The notes under the pieces: generated by a model | Seen by the model: the letters and a program-made list of their open reading frames with translations, nothing else | The model's database searches: none | Told to the model about the DNA's origin: nothing | In this document: in pieces, positions 7,852 through 17,159 of the stretch | How the letters are laid out: each line of letters begins with the position of its first letter | Numbering within the stretch: the stretch's first letter is position 1 | Source of the DNA: Deltaproteobacteria bacterium | Lineage (GTDB): Bacteria > Myxococcota_A > Polyangia > GCA-2747355 > JADLHG01 | Length of the DNA: 64,000 bases | Reading direction: 5' to 3' | Assembly (NCBI GenBank): GCA_020848905.1 | Contig: JADLHG010000056.1 | Span: 1 to 64,000 of the forward strand | Program-made: the position numbers and the translations under genes

Positions 7852-10752
7852 CTAGGCGAGCCGCTCGAGCGAGCCCCCGTTGGCGGCATAGCGGTCTAGG
7901 ATCTCGCCCGTTGTGTCGTCACAGACGCGAATCTCGATGCCGTTGGCCAACTCGCACCAGGCGCTGTTGTAGAACAAATCCTCGAGATCGAAGCCATTCG
8001 AGGGCACGGAAAGCCGCCAACACGGCCACGGCCCCGGTAGGTAGCGGAAGCCGGCGGCTTGAAGCTGGCCCTTGATCGACCACGTGGGCGCGCTGCCGCG
8101 GCCTTCCGCGCTGCCGATGCGCACCGAGAGCCGTTGGCTATCGAGGTAGACCGTGCGAAGGCTGCTCCAGTCCAGGCTTGCTGTTGGCCTGAGCCCCTCG
8201 AGGAACGGGCTCGGTCGGTTCTGGTCGGTGAGGATCACGAGCACCCGCTCGGCGCGAGTCAGGGCGACGTAGAAGAGCCGGCGTTCGTCTTCGACAATCT
8301 TCCCCAGGGTGTCACCGAAGACCCGCATCAGGACCCAGTTGGGATGCACGAGAGGATAGGAGCCCTCAAGGGCGTCGAGTACGATGACCAGGCTAGCCTC
8401 GAGGCCCTTGTACTTGTGGGCCGTCGACACGTCGACCCGGTCCTCGGGTAGCCCCGGTAGCTCCTTGCAGAGCCAGTCTCGCCATTCGGTCAACCTGCTT
8501 GATGACCCGTCCTTTGAGCGGTCGGCCTCGCTCCGCGGCCACGGCAGCTGATTTCGCCGGCACAGCAACGCAACGCGGTGTGCGGTGCGCGGCTCCTTCA
8601 TGTTCGCGAAGAGCGGCGACGCCTTGCTCAACGCGGTGGCGACGAGTCGCTTGAGCGCCGTGAGGCCGGGATCGCTTCGCCGCGTCGCGGCCGCCAATGT
8701 TGAGAGATCGGCGAGCCACACGTTGCCGGGAGCCTTCTTGTGGGCCCGCGCACGTACTCCGCCGAGCGGACCCATGAGGGAGTTCCCCAGCTCTACGATG
8801 GCGGGCAGCGACCGGTAGTTGGTGCGCAGGTACAGCCGGCGGCCGTCGGGGAAATGGCGCTCGAACTCCCTGAAGTAGGTCAGGTCGGATCCCGCGAAAC
8901 CGTTGATCGCCTGCCAGTCGTCTCCGACGCAGAAGAGGCGCGTCGCGGGGTTCTTCTCGCGGATGGCGGCGAGAAGCTCGAAGAAGAGAGGGCTGAAGTC
9001 CTGGTACTCGTCGACGAAGATCAGTCGGAGCTGCTGCAGGTCGCCCATGCCGCTCTTCCGCCTGAAGGTCGTCTTCCCCCCGCGAATCCGTGCCGCGGCC
9101 TTCGCGAGCAAGCCGTCGAAGTCCTCTTCACCCGTGGCCTCGAGGCGCTCGAGGTAGCTTGCGTAGAGCTGTGAGATGGTCGCCAGGAACATCGTCTCCA
9201 CACCGGCGGTGGCGTCGTGCGCGGCGATGCGGTGCACGAGCTGCTCTCGGCTCAACGAGAGCTTGCGCGCGCGCTGAATGAACTGCGTGGTGGCCTTGGT
9301 GAAGCGATCGATGGCGCGTTTTCTGCATCTCTCCCAGAGTTCGTCCTCTGTGAGACGCCGCAGCGCCACGCCATGGCGCGACAGCTCCTCCGAAAACCAC
9401 GTGCCGAAGTCGTCGCGCCGCACCTCCGTGGGGGTCACCTCGACGAGGTGCCACTCGGGCTTTGCGCTCCAGTAGGCGCGCTTCTGGTCCCGCTCTTTGT
9501 CGTAGTCGGGGTCCCCTTTGATGCCGAAGTACTCGACGATCACCCCGCCTGCCGGCTTGGCGTAATGCGTGAAGTCGGGCCGATAGACCCGCTCCTCCCA
9601 TCGGTGCGCAGCCTCGTACCGGTAGTTGACGTCGTGCTCGACGAGGAAGTTGGCGATGGCCTTCTCTCCGTAGGACTTCACGTACTCGCCGCGGAGGGTT
9701 TCCCGCGCGAGCGAGCGACGGAAGGCGAGGAAGTCGGACTTCGAGAGGTGGTGGCCACCAGCCGCCAGCGTCTCCCAGTCCTCTCGCCAGTAGGTCATCA
9801 TTAGCTTGCGAAGGGCGGCGTCCCCGACCGGATCCTGCACGTAGGCGTCGATCAACTCCTGAACAGCGGCGTAGAGCCGTTCGTCTACGTCGTCGTTGAA
9901 CAGCAGGTCCTCAGGGTGGACGATGGCGTAGGCCAAGGCGTGAAAGGTCATGACGTGCGGCCACGTCACGTCTGAGAGTTTCTCCAACCGATCCTTCACC
10001 TCTGTGGCAGCCTTCTTGTTGAAGGCCAGGAGCAGGATCTCCCGTGGCGCCAGGCCGCAGTGACGGTGCAGGAACCAGGCGCGGTTGACGATTGTGGAGG
10101 TCTTGCCGCTGCCAGCCCTGGCCACGACGAGCGTGTCTTGCAGCTCCGCCGCGATGGCCCGCGCCTGCTCCTCGTCCGGCAGCGACTTCCTCGCTCCGTT
10201 CCTTGGCATCGGCAGGTTTCGTTCGAACCACGCCCGGACGTACTTGCAGAGGAGCTCCTCGAGCTCCGTCTCGGACAGGGCGTCGCGGCACTCCGCACGA
10301 TAGATGTCGCGAACTCCGAGGAAGTCGGTCGTCATGGCCTCCTCGAGTCTGGCGACCGCGCGCGCCCGTCCCTCCTCCTGCGCCGCGAGGCGCGCCTGGC
10401 GCTCAGCTTCGGCCTTCTGCGCCTCCCGCTCGGCTGCGATCCGGATTTCTTCGTCGCGCGTTCGGCGAGCGTCATCTTGCGCCGCCTGCATTTCGGCCCT
10501 GTTGATCTGCGCTGCGTAGGCCGTGCGATGAGGCCCAAACCATGACGACGCGCCGACCGTGGGGACCAGTCCAAGGAATTCGCGCGCCCACTCGAACTGA
10601 CGGCAGCCGAGGAGATCGGCGAGCGCGGAATCGAGAGCCTCTCGCACGTCGTCAGGGGGAAGCTCCTTGAAGGTTCGGTATACCCAAGCCTGGGCGTTCG
10701 TAAGGTCCCGATACCGGATGCAACCGCATATGTTGCGCGCGTAGTCAGGCAC
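7852..10752 (-). CDS. UvrD/HelD-like SF1 helicase with inserted nuclease-like segment
   Basis: A 966-residue superfamily 1 DNA helicase. Start GTG 10750-10752, chosen for a GAGGGGGG site just upstream; the frame extends to 11001 but enters the BREX leader gene. An N-terminal region with a coiled coil (about residues 75-150) precedes the helicase. Motifs are complete: AGSGKT (K217), DEYQD (D581), GDDWQAI, TNYRS, HKYKGLEAS, YVALTRAE. Between motifs I and II a segment with RPDF ... VIVEYFG, followed by a charged DYDKERDQ run, resembles the nuclease-like insert (Vsr or endonuclease fold) seen in some helicase IV relatives. It is a single gene, convergent with the ASKHA gene and divergent from BREX. 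Likely a defence or repair helicase. Confidence 0.85.
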   Translation of the reverse strand: MPDYARNICGCIRYRDLTNAQAWVYRTFKELPPDDVREALDSALADLLGCRQFEWAREFLGLVPTVGASSWFGPHRTAYAAQINRAEMQAAQDDARRTRDEEIRIAAEREAQKAEAERQARLAAQEEGRARAVARLEEAMTTDFLGVRDIYRAECRDALSETELEELLCKYVRAWFERNLPMPRNGARKSLPDEEQARAIAAELQDTLVVARAGSGKTSTIVNRAWFLHRHCGLAPREILLLAFNKKAATEVKDRLEKLSDVTWPHVMTFHALAYAIVHPEDLLFNDDVDERLYAAVQELIDAYVQDPVGDAALRKLMMTYWREDWETLAAGGHHLSKSDFLAFRRSLARETLRGEYVKSYGEKAIANFLVEHDVNYRYEAAHRWEERVYRPDFTHYAKPAGGVIVEYFGIKGDPDYDKERDQKRAYWSAKPEWHLVEVTPTEVRRDDFGTWFSEELSRHGVALRRLTEDELWERCRKRAIDRFTKATTQFIQRARKLSLSREQLVHRIAAHDATAGVETMFLATISQLYASYLERLEATGEEDFDGLLAKAAARIRGGKTTFRRKSGMGDLQQLRLIFVDEYQDFSPLFFELLAAIREKNPATRLFCVGDDWQAINGFAGSDLTYFREFERHFPDGRRLYLRTNYRSLPAIVELGNSLMGPLGGVRARAHKKAPGNVWLADLSTLAAATRRSDPGLTALKRLVATALSKASPLFANMKEPRTAHRVALLCRRNQLPWPRSEADRSKDGSSSRLTEWRDWLCKELPGLPEDRVDVSTAHKYKGLEASLVIVLDALEGSYPLVHPNWVLMRVFGDTLGKIVEDERRLFYVALTRAERVLVILTDQNRPSPFLEGLRPTASLDWSSLRTVYLDSQRLSVRIGSAEGRGSAPTWSIKGQLQAAGFRYLPGPWPCWRLSVPSNGFDLEDLFYNSAWCELANGIEIRVCDDTTGEILDRYAANGGSLERLA

Positions 10753-10960
10753 CTTCGCCCCCCTCGCAGCTGATGTGTGGTCCCCGCGATTGCCCCGAGC
10801 TGCCGGCCCCGGGGCAACGGACCTCACGATACCGCACTGCGTGGCTATGCGGCTATGATTCCACCCACGGAAGGACGATTGGCAGGCACGCTCCCTGCTG
10901 ACAAACCCGCCGCTTCCGGGGTAAGGTCGCGGCCTCGGCCATTCATCCAGAGGGGGACCC
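10753..10960. promoter_or_regulatory. Divergent region between helicase and BREX operon
   Basis: A 208-base spacer that must hold the promoter for the whole rightward BREX operon and that of the leftward helicase. It contains the sigma-54-like element listed separately. A perfect inverted repeat GCCCC/GGGGC, with minor extensions, lies at about 10792-10813 and could be a hairpin or operator. Confidence 0.4.
10884..10899 (+). promoter_or_regulatory. Candidate sigma-54 promoter for the BREX operon
   Basis: AGGCACG, four bases, CTGCT: GG and GC are separated by exactly 10 bases, as in -24/-12 promoters (consensus TGGCACG-N4-TTGCT; two mismatches). Transcription would start near 10910, about 50 bases before the GTG at 10961. 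No enhancer-binding protein gene is visible nearby and such matches arise by chance in GC-rich DNA. Confidence 0.3.
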
Positions 10961-11677
10961 GTGGCGGACCAGCAGGCAACGCGCATTCGGGACCAGGACA
11001 AGGCGGCGTTTTATCGCGCGGCGCTTGCGGGGCTGCGGTTTGTGGAGGCGCGGCGGGCGACGGGGCGGCGCTTTGGCACGGAGGCGGACGCGCGGTGGAG
11101 CTCGTTTCGCGGGGACCTGACGACGGCGGCGCGGGTCGAGCTGATGCTCCGTGACGCGGACGCGGAGTGGCCGGGGGCTTTCGGGCCGCGCACGACCTTT
11201 GCGCTGGAAGGGGTCGCCGAGGACGAGCCGTTCGGGCCGGCCTGGGTGCCGCTCGATCCGGTGGACGCGGAGGCGCTCTTCCGGGACGCGATCGCCGCCG
11301 CCGCGCCGGCATCTCTCGGGGACGCCCTCACGGCGGTGGCCCGGGCCTGGGGCCTCGAGCTGCGCCCCTTCGACGTGCCCCGCCTCGACGCGGCCGACAA
11401 GCTGATCCTGTGCGGGCCGAGCGCCATTGCGGCGACCATCGACGCCTTCGCGCGCGGGACAGGCCTCGACTGGGCCGACCAGACGCTCTGCGTGGCCACT
11501 GCCCCGGCGCACCGCCAGCTCGCGGCGCTGGCCCCGGCGCTGCTCCGTGGCACGCGCGCCGCCTCGATCGTCGGCCACGCGCACGCTCCGGAAAAGCCCG
11601 CTTCTGCCTGCCGCCTGATCCTCTCCGAGGACGCCGACCCGGCCGATGCGGCGCACGCGCGTCGGCTCGCGGGCTAG
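10961..11677 (+). CDS. BREX operon leader gene, unknown function
   Basis: A 238-residue protein; start GTG 10961 after AGGGGGA. The N-terminus is basic and helical (RDQDKAAFYRAALAGLRFVEARRATGRRFG). The middle contains GPAWVPLDP, and the C-terminal half has a Rossmann-like alternation (KLILCGPSAIAATIDA, LCVATAPAHRQ), ending in short Ala/Asp-rich tails. I do not recognise the family; it is not BrxA or BrxB as far as I can judge. Position 21 bases before pglW on the same strand argues it is co-transcribed with, and probably part of or accessory to, the BREX system. Confidence 0.75.
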   Translation: MADQQATRIRDQDKAAFYRAALAGLRFVEARRATGRRFGTEADARWSSFRGDLTTAARVELMLRDADAEWPGAFGPRTTFALEGVAEDEPFGPAWVPLDPVDAEALFRDAIAAAAPASLGDALTAVARAWGLELRPFDVPRLDAADKLILCGPSAIAATIDAFARGTGLDWADQTLCVATAPAHRQLAALAPALLRGTRAASIVGHAHAPEKPASACRLILSEDADPADAAHARRLAG

Positions 11678-11698
11678 GCGAAGGAGAGTCGCCCGCGC

Positions 11699-14600
11699 AT
11701 GACCCTCGCCACGACGCGCATCGTTCAGCAGGGCACGACGCCCTTCGCGCACGAGCGGGAGGCCATCGACTTCGCCATCCGGGGCCTGCCGAACGTCGAC
11801 CCATATCATCTGTGGGCGCTGCTCGAGCTCTTCGAGCCCGCGAGCGGCCGGCTCTACGAGCTGGACCTGCTGATCTTCGGGTATCGCGCGCTCTATCTCG
11901 TCGAGGTCAAGAGCGCGCCGGGCTGCTACGCGGGCGACCGCCAGGACTGGTACCGCACGCCCCCCGGCGAGAGTCGCCGCGTCTACATGGAAAACCCGCT
12001 GTCGCTCGCCAACCTGAAGGCGAAGGTGCTGAAGAATCGCCTGCGCGGCGCGATGACGCAGCCCGACCGCTGCCCCTACGTGGAACCGCTGATCTTCCTC
12101 AGCCACCCCGAGGCGGAGACGCGCTTCGAGCGCTACGGGGACTCGCATGTGGTCGTGCGCGACACGTTCCTCCGCGCCGTAAGCCACCACGACTTTCCGG
12201 GGGCCGGGCCGCTACGGACAGACCGCTCGCTCGATCACCGCACCGTGCAGGACGTCGTGCGTGCCCTCGCGGCCATCGGCTTGCGGCCGTGCAAGGGGAA
12301 GCTCCACGTCGGGCCCTACGAGCTGGGCGAGATCCTCGAGGAGGGGGCGGGCTATCAGGATCGGGTCGCGACGCACCGCGACCAGCCGCAGATCACGCGA
12401 CGCGCGCGCAGCTATCTCGTGCCCGACCAGACCACGGTCGCGCGGCGCCAGCAGCTTCGCCGGGCCGCGGACCGCGAGACGCAGCTCCTCTGGGAGCTCC
12501 GGGAGCATCCGAGCATCCTGCGCATCGCCGACTATGTCACCGACGCGCCGCTCGGCCCGACGGTGCTCTTCGACCCCTTCGACGACGCGCTGCCGCTCGA
12601 CGCGTACCTGCGACGCGAGCCCGAGCTCTCCTTCGAGGACCGCGTGGCGATCCTCGAGCAGGTGGGTCAGGCCCTCGGCCACTGTCACCGCAAGGGCATC
12701 GTGCATGGCGCGCTCTCGCCGCAGGCCGTGCTCGTGCGGCGGCGGGCCGCGCTCGAGGTGCGACTGATCAACTTCCAGCTCGGCGCGGGGCGCGAGGTGG
12801 AGGCGACGACCCACTGGTCGGCCCTCGCCGCGGCGCCCTGGGCGGTCTATCAGGCCCCCGAGCTGCGCGAAGATCCGTCGGCGCGCGGACCCCAGTCGGA
12901 CCTTTTCAGCCTCGGGGCGGTGGCCTATCTGCTCCTCACGGACCAGGCCCCCGGCAAGGACACGGTGGAGGTGGACCGTCGTCTCAGCCGGGACCTCTGC
13001 CTCGATCCCCGCGGCGCGAACGACGCGATCCCCGAGTCCGTGGCCGAGGCCGTGCGGCTTGCGACCCAGCTCACGCCCGCCCGGCGTGCCGACGACGTGA
13101 GCGAGTGGCTCGAGCTGCTCCTCGACGTGGTGACGCGTCCGGAGCCCGAGACGCAGGCCCCCGAGCTGGACCCCCTCACCGCGCGCAAAGACGACCGGCT
13201 GGCCGGGGACCTGACGGTCATCGGCACCCTCGGCCAGGGCGCCACGGCCCGCGTGCTCCGCGTCGAGCGGGGCAGCGACCGTCGCGCCTACGCCCTGAAG
13301 GTCTCCCTCTCGGCCGAGCACGACGAGCGGCTGCGGCACGAGGCCGCCGCGCTCAGGGAGCTCCGGCATCCGCGCATCGTGCAGCTCGTGGACGAGCTCC
13401 GGCTCGCGGGCCGGGCCTGTCTCCTGCTCTCGCTGGCGGGTACCGAGACGCTGCATCGGCTGCTGGTCAAGGAGGGCACCGTCTCCCTCGACCTCGCGGC
13501 CCGCTACGGCGACGATCTCCTCTCCGCTCTCGAGCACCTCGAGGAACGGGGCGAGATGCACCGCGACCTGAAGCCGGCCAACCTGGGCGTGGGTGCGCTG
13601 GGCAAGGACGCGGCGCACCTCACGCTCTTCGATTTCTCGCTTGCCGGCGCGCCGGTCACCGAGCTCGGCGTGGGTACCGCCGCCTATCGTGACCCGTTCC
13701 TCCGGCTGCGCGGCGCCTGGGACCACGCGGCCGAGCGCTACAGCGCGGCGGTCACCCTGCACGAGATGCTGACCGGCGTGCGCCCCACCCTCTCCGGTCC
13801 CGACGGCTCCTCGCTCGACCCCGAGGCGCGGCTCGCCATCGCGGCCGAGCGCTTCGAGGCCTCCGTGCGGCCGGCGCTGGTGAAGTTTTTTCAGCGCGCC
13901 CTGGCGCGCGAGGTCGAGGACCGCTTTGCCTCGGCGCGCGAGCTGCGTCTGGCCTGGGTCACCGCCTGCCAGGCTCCCGCGGAGGAGGGCGCGAGCCTCG
14001 ACGCCGGGGAGTCTTCTCCCCTGATCGAGCTGCCCGTGGAGCGCCTGGCCGAGCTCGCCGAGGAGACCGCGATCGGCGCGCTGCCGCTCTCGCCCCGGGC
14101 GGTGAACGCGCTCGATCGCGCCGGGCTGCTCGTGGCGTCGGAGCTGCTCTCGCTCCCCGACAATCGGCTCTCGGCGATCCGCGGCGTGGGGACGGCCGTG
14201 GCGCGCGAGATCCTCGATTTCCGCAACCGCTGGCGGGACGCCCGAGCCCTGGCCCCCGCGCCGTCCGAGCCCTTCTTCGCCGGCTACCGGGGCGAGGATC
14301 TCGTCGTGGAGGCCGCGGGCCTCGACGCATCCGTGTCCGCCGCGCTGCGGGATGCGGGGCTCCGCATGCTCTCGACCGTGGCCGCGGCTCCCGGTCCGCA
14401 GGTCCAGGCGCTCGCCGTGCGCCACGGCTTCGACGTGAAGGTGCTCACCGCGACCCTCTCCGCGGAGAACCAGCGCGCGAGCCAGCGGGACCGGCCGACG
14501 ACACTCGAGGGTTGGCTCGAAGCGCTGCTCCCCCCGCGCAAGGCGCACGTGAAGCACGCCCGTCTGCTCTTCGGCCTCGACGGGGAGACGGCCGGGCGCC

Positions 14601-16009
14601 TCGACCTCACGGTGAGCGACGTGGCCGCCGCCGAGGCGGTGACCCCCGCGGCGATCTACATCGCGCTCGGCAAGTGCCGCGAGAAGTGGGGCGCCCACAA
14701 GGCCTTCCCCGAGCTCCGCGAGCGGGTGCAGGCGCTGGTGGACGCCGCGGGCGGAGCCGTGCCCCTGGCCCAGGCTGCCGACCGGCTGCTGCTCGAGCTG
14801 CCGCACGATCGCGCACGAGAGGCGGCCGAGCTGCGGGCGCGCGCCGCGGCGCTCTTGCGCGTGGTGGCCGAGGTGGGCAAGGACGGCGGCTCCGGCCTGC
14901 GCTACGTCCGGCTCCACGACCGCACGCCCTGGCTCTTCGCCAGCGACGGGCACGCCCGTGCCGTGCGGCTGCTCGGAGAGGCGGCCGACCGCTTCGCCGC
15001 CGAGGAGGTGCTCGCCTCGCCGGGTGAGGTGGCGCGCCGGCTGGTCGAGCAGGTGGCGGAGAGCCCGCTCGCGGCGCTGGCTCCCGATCGGCTGGTGGAG
15101 CTGGCCGCCTCGGGAAGTCACCGCGCCGCGCGTTCCACCCGGCTCGAGCTCTATCCGCGCGGGATGGCCCCCGAGCGCGCGCTGGCCCTCTCGGCGTCGG
15201 TGCTGGCGAGCGGCCTCTCGGCGGGCGAGCTCCAGCGGCGCGTGGCGCTACGCTACCCCGACGCGGCGCCCTTGCCGGACCGCCCCGAGCTGGACCGGCT
15301 CCTCGAGCACCACGAGCTCTACTGGAACGTGTCGCTCGACCGGTACGAACGCGAAGGCGCTCCCGAGGGCACCGTGCTCGAGACGCACTATGCCTCGCTG
15401 CACCGGGTCAGCACCGCGCTTCCGGGCCAGCCGCGGGCCATGGATCCCGAGGCGGTCGCCGCGCGCCAGTTCGACGAGCAGCTCCGGAGCGCGGTGGAGC
15501 GCCGCAGCTTCCGCGTGCTCGGGGTGGCCGCGGACCGGTCGCGCGAGGCGGCGCTGGCCGTCGGTGCGCGGCTCGGCGTGGACCCGGTCCTCTTCGATCA
15601 ACGACTGATCGCCGCGGCCCGCGAGGAGATGCGCAAGAAAGGTATCCGGAGCGAAGAGATCGTCCATCAGGCCGACCGGGCGCGGCACGGGCCCGGCTGG
15701 GAACGGCTGCTCAAGCTGATGCAGGACGCCGCGGCGCGCGTCGCGGAGGCGCTCTTGCCCCCCGCGCAGCCGCTGCTGCTCGTCCAGCCGGGACCCTGCG
15801 CGCGCTACCGCCTGATGGGGTTTCTCGAGGCGCTCGTCGAGACCGGCAAGCGGTCCGACTCGGCGGCGGTGCTCCTGCTCGTGCCCGCGGAGGACACGGG
15901 GGGGATCCCGCGCATCAACGGCGAGCTCGCCATTCCGGGCGTACTCTCGTCGCACGTGCTCTGGGTCTCTCCGGAATGGCTGGCGAACAAGCACAACGCG
16001 GCGGCATAA
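11699..16009 (+). CDS. pglW: PglW: NERD nuclease-like + pseudokinase + Ser/Thr kinase (BREX type 2)
   Basis: 1436 residues; ATG 11699 follows AAGGAGAG. Residues about 10-110 are a NERD domain with nuclease-type residues D56 and E69-V-K71. Next comes a degenerate kinase (residues about 210-430): the HRD position reads HGA at 336-338 and the DFG position reads INF, so it should be inactive. A second kinase (about 500-760) keeps Lys K534, HRDLKPAN (D623) and DFS (D645), so it is probably active. Residues about 790-845 (LSPRAVNALDRAGL...IRGVGTAVAREI) match the helix-hairpin-helix of the RNA polymerase alpha C-terminal domain, followed by further helical repeats. NERD plus kinase defines PglW, the marker of type 2 BREX, thought to regulate the phage-growth-limitation response. 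Stop is 10 bases before the ATPase gene. Confidence 0.93.
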   Translation: MTLATTRIVQQGTTPFAHEREAIDFAIRGLPNVDPYHLWALLELFEPASGRLYELDLLIFGYRALYLVEVKSAPGCYAGDRQDWYRTPPGESRRVYMENPLSLANLKAKVLKNRLRGAMTQPDRCPYVEPLIFLSHPEAETRFERYGDSHVVVRDTFLRAVSHHDFPGAGPLRTDRSLDHRTVQDVVRALAAIGLRPCKGKLHVGPYELGEILEEGAGYQDRVATHRDQPQITRRARSYLVPDQTTVARRQQLRRAADRETQLLWELREHPSILRIADYVTDAPLGPTVLFDPFDDALPLDAYLRREPELSFEDRVAILEQVGQALGHCHRKGIVHGALSPQAVLVRRRAALEVRLINFQLGAGREVEATTHWSALAAAPWAVYQAPELREDPSARGPQSDLFSLGAVAYLLLTDQAPGKDTVEVDRRLSRDLCLDPRGANDAIPESVAEAVRLATQLTPARRADDVSEWLELLLDVVTRPEPETQAPELDPLTARKDDRLAGDLTVIGTLGQGATARVLRVERGSDRRAYALKVSLSAEHDERLRHEAAALRELRHPRIVQLVDELRLAGRACLLLSLAGTETLHRLLVKEGTVSLDLAARYGDDLLSALEHLEERGEMHRDLKPANLGVGALGKDAAHLTLFDFSLAGAPVTELGVGTAAYRDPFLRLRGAWDHAAERYSAAVTLHEMLTGVRPTLSGPDGSSLDPEARLAIAAERFEASVRPALVKFFQRALAREVEDRFASARELRLAWVTACQAPAEEGASLDAGESSPLIELPVERLAELAEETAIGALPLSPRAVNALDRAGLLVASELLSLPDNRLSAIRGVGTAVAREILDFRNRWRDARALAPAPSEPFFAGYRGEDLVVEAAGLDASVSAALRDAGLRMLSTVAAAPGPQVQALAVRHGFDVKVLTATLSAENQRASQRDRPTTLEGWLEALLPPRKAHVKHARLLFGLDGETAGRLDLTVSDVAAAEAVTPAAIYIALGKCREKWGAHKAFPELRERVQALVDAAGGAVPLAQAADRLLLELPHDRAREAAELRARAAALLRVVAEVGKDGGSGLRYVRLHDRTPWLFASDGHARAVRLLGEAADRFAAEEVLASPGEVARRLVEQVAESPLAALAPDRLVELAASGSHRAARSTRLELYPRGMAPERALALSASVLASGLSAGELQRRVALRYPDAAPLPDRPELDRLLEHHELYWNVSLDRYEREGAPEGTVLETHYASLHRVSTALPGQPRAMDPEAVAARQFDEQLRSAVERRSFRVLGVAADRSREAALAVGARLGVDPVLFDQRLIAAAREEMRKKGIRSEEIVHQADRARHGPGWERLLKLMQDAAARVAEALLPPAQPLLLVQPGPCARYRLMGFLEALVETGKRSDSAAVLLLVPAEDTGGIPRINGELAIPGVLSSHVLWVSPEWLANKHNAAA

Positions 16010-16019
16010 GGATCGGTTC

Positions 16020-17159
16020 ATGGCGCAGACCAAGCAGCTCGTCGTCGAGAACTTCGGCCCCATCCGCAGGGTGGAGGTGCCCTTCAAGGACATCACCGTG
16101 CTCGTGGGTCCGCAGGCGAGCGGCAAGAGCCTGGTGCTGCAGTGGCTCAAGCTGGCCGTGGACGGGAATCGTATCCTCGGCACGCTGGGGCAGCACGGGT
16201 TCGATGTGAAGCAGGATGAAAAGCGCGTGCTGGGTTGGATGTTCGGCGCGGGCTACGCGGGGAGTCTGAGGCCGGACACCGCCGTGCGGTTCGCGTCGAA
16301 GAAGCTCAGCGTGAGAGCGCTCGCCAAGGGCCGCCGTCGCACGGAGGCGCACCAGGCTCTCTTCGTCCCCGCGCACCGGGCGCTGGTCATGAGCACGGGG
16401 TTTCCGCTCATCTTCCGCGCCTTCGACGAGGAGACGCCCTTCGTGGTCAAGCACTTCTCCGAGCGCGTGCGCGAGTACCTGAGCCAGGGGGCGCTGGTGA
16501 CCGTGTTTCCGGCCGATCGCCGCTTCCGCACGGAGATCCGTGCGCTCCTCGACGACTCGCTCTTTCACGGCGGCAAGGTCGTGGTCGAATCCAAGGGGCT
16601 CGGCGGTCGAGAGCTGCGGCTGGTCCACGAGAAGACCCGCCTGGGGATCATGGAGTGGACCACCGGCCAGCGCGAGGTGCTGCCGCTCATCGTGGGGCTC
16701 TACGATGCGCTCCCCGCCGGCGCCGCCGATCGGCGAAAACCCATCGAGTGGGTGATCGTCGAGGAGCCGGAGCTCGGGCTGCATCCCGACGGAGTGCTGG
16801 CGGTGCTGCTGGTGCTGATGGAGACCTTGCGGCGCGGCTACCGGCTGGTGCTCTCCACGCACTCGCCGCTGGTCCTGGACCTGCTGTGGGCCATGCAGCG
16901 GCTGCGCGACGACCCGAAGGGCCCCGAGAAGCTCACCCGCATCTTCCGCGTGCCCTCGACCTCCTTCACGCGGCAGCTCGGCAAAGCGGTGCTGGGCAAG
17001 ACGCAGTCGATCATCTACCTGGATTTCGAGGACGGTCGCGTCGTCTCCCGAGACATCAGCGGCCTGGACCCCATCTCCGCCAACGCCGCCGAGGCGGGCT
17101 GGGGGGGACTGCTGGGCCACAGCACGCGCATCGCTGACGTGCTCGCGGGGGCGGCATGA
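16020..17159 (+). CDS. AAA (SMC/OLD-like) ATPase inserted in BREX operon
   Basis: A 379-residue ATPase; start ATG 16020 with AAGGA seven bases upstream. It begins with LVVENFGPIRRVEVPFKDIT and the Walker A GPQASGKS (K36), the layout of AAA_15/AAA_21 ABC-type ATPases related to OLD nucleases. The signature-like region is WTTGQREVLPLIVGL; Walker B is VIVEEPELGLHP (E248, E249), followed by the H-loop LSTHSPLVLD. No TOPRIM domain is present. It overlaps the next small gene by 4 bases, forming a tight pair. Such ATPase-plus-small-effector pairs are typical of abortive two-gene systems (PARIS has the same general plan, with a different partner). It is not part of the standard type 2 BREX gene set. 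Confidence 0.88.
   Translation: MAQTKQLVVENFGPIRRVEVPFKDITVLVGPQASGKSLVLQWLKLAVDGNRILGTLGQHGFDVKQDEKRVLGWMFGAGYAGSLRPDTAVRFASKKLSVRALAKGRRRTEAHQALFVPAHRALVMSTGFPLIFRAFDEETPFVVKHFSERVREYLSQGALVTVFPADRRFRTEIRALLDDSLFHGGKVVVESKGLGGRELRLVHEKTRLGIMEWTTGQREVLPLIVGLYDALPAGAADRRKPIEWVIVEEPELGLHPDGVLAVLLVLMETLRRGYRLVLSTHSPLVLDLLWAMQRLRDDPKGPEKLTRIFRVPSTSFTRQLGKAVLGKTQSIIYLDFEDGRVVSRDISGLDPISANAAEAGWGGLLGHSTRIADVLAGAA

Noticed and set aside
12212-15121. 969-codon open frame antisense to pglW
   Set aside because: High-GC codon bias leaves long antisense frames open; composition is Arg/Gly/Leu/His-rich with no motif, and pglW on the other strand is certain.
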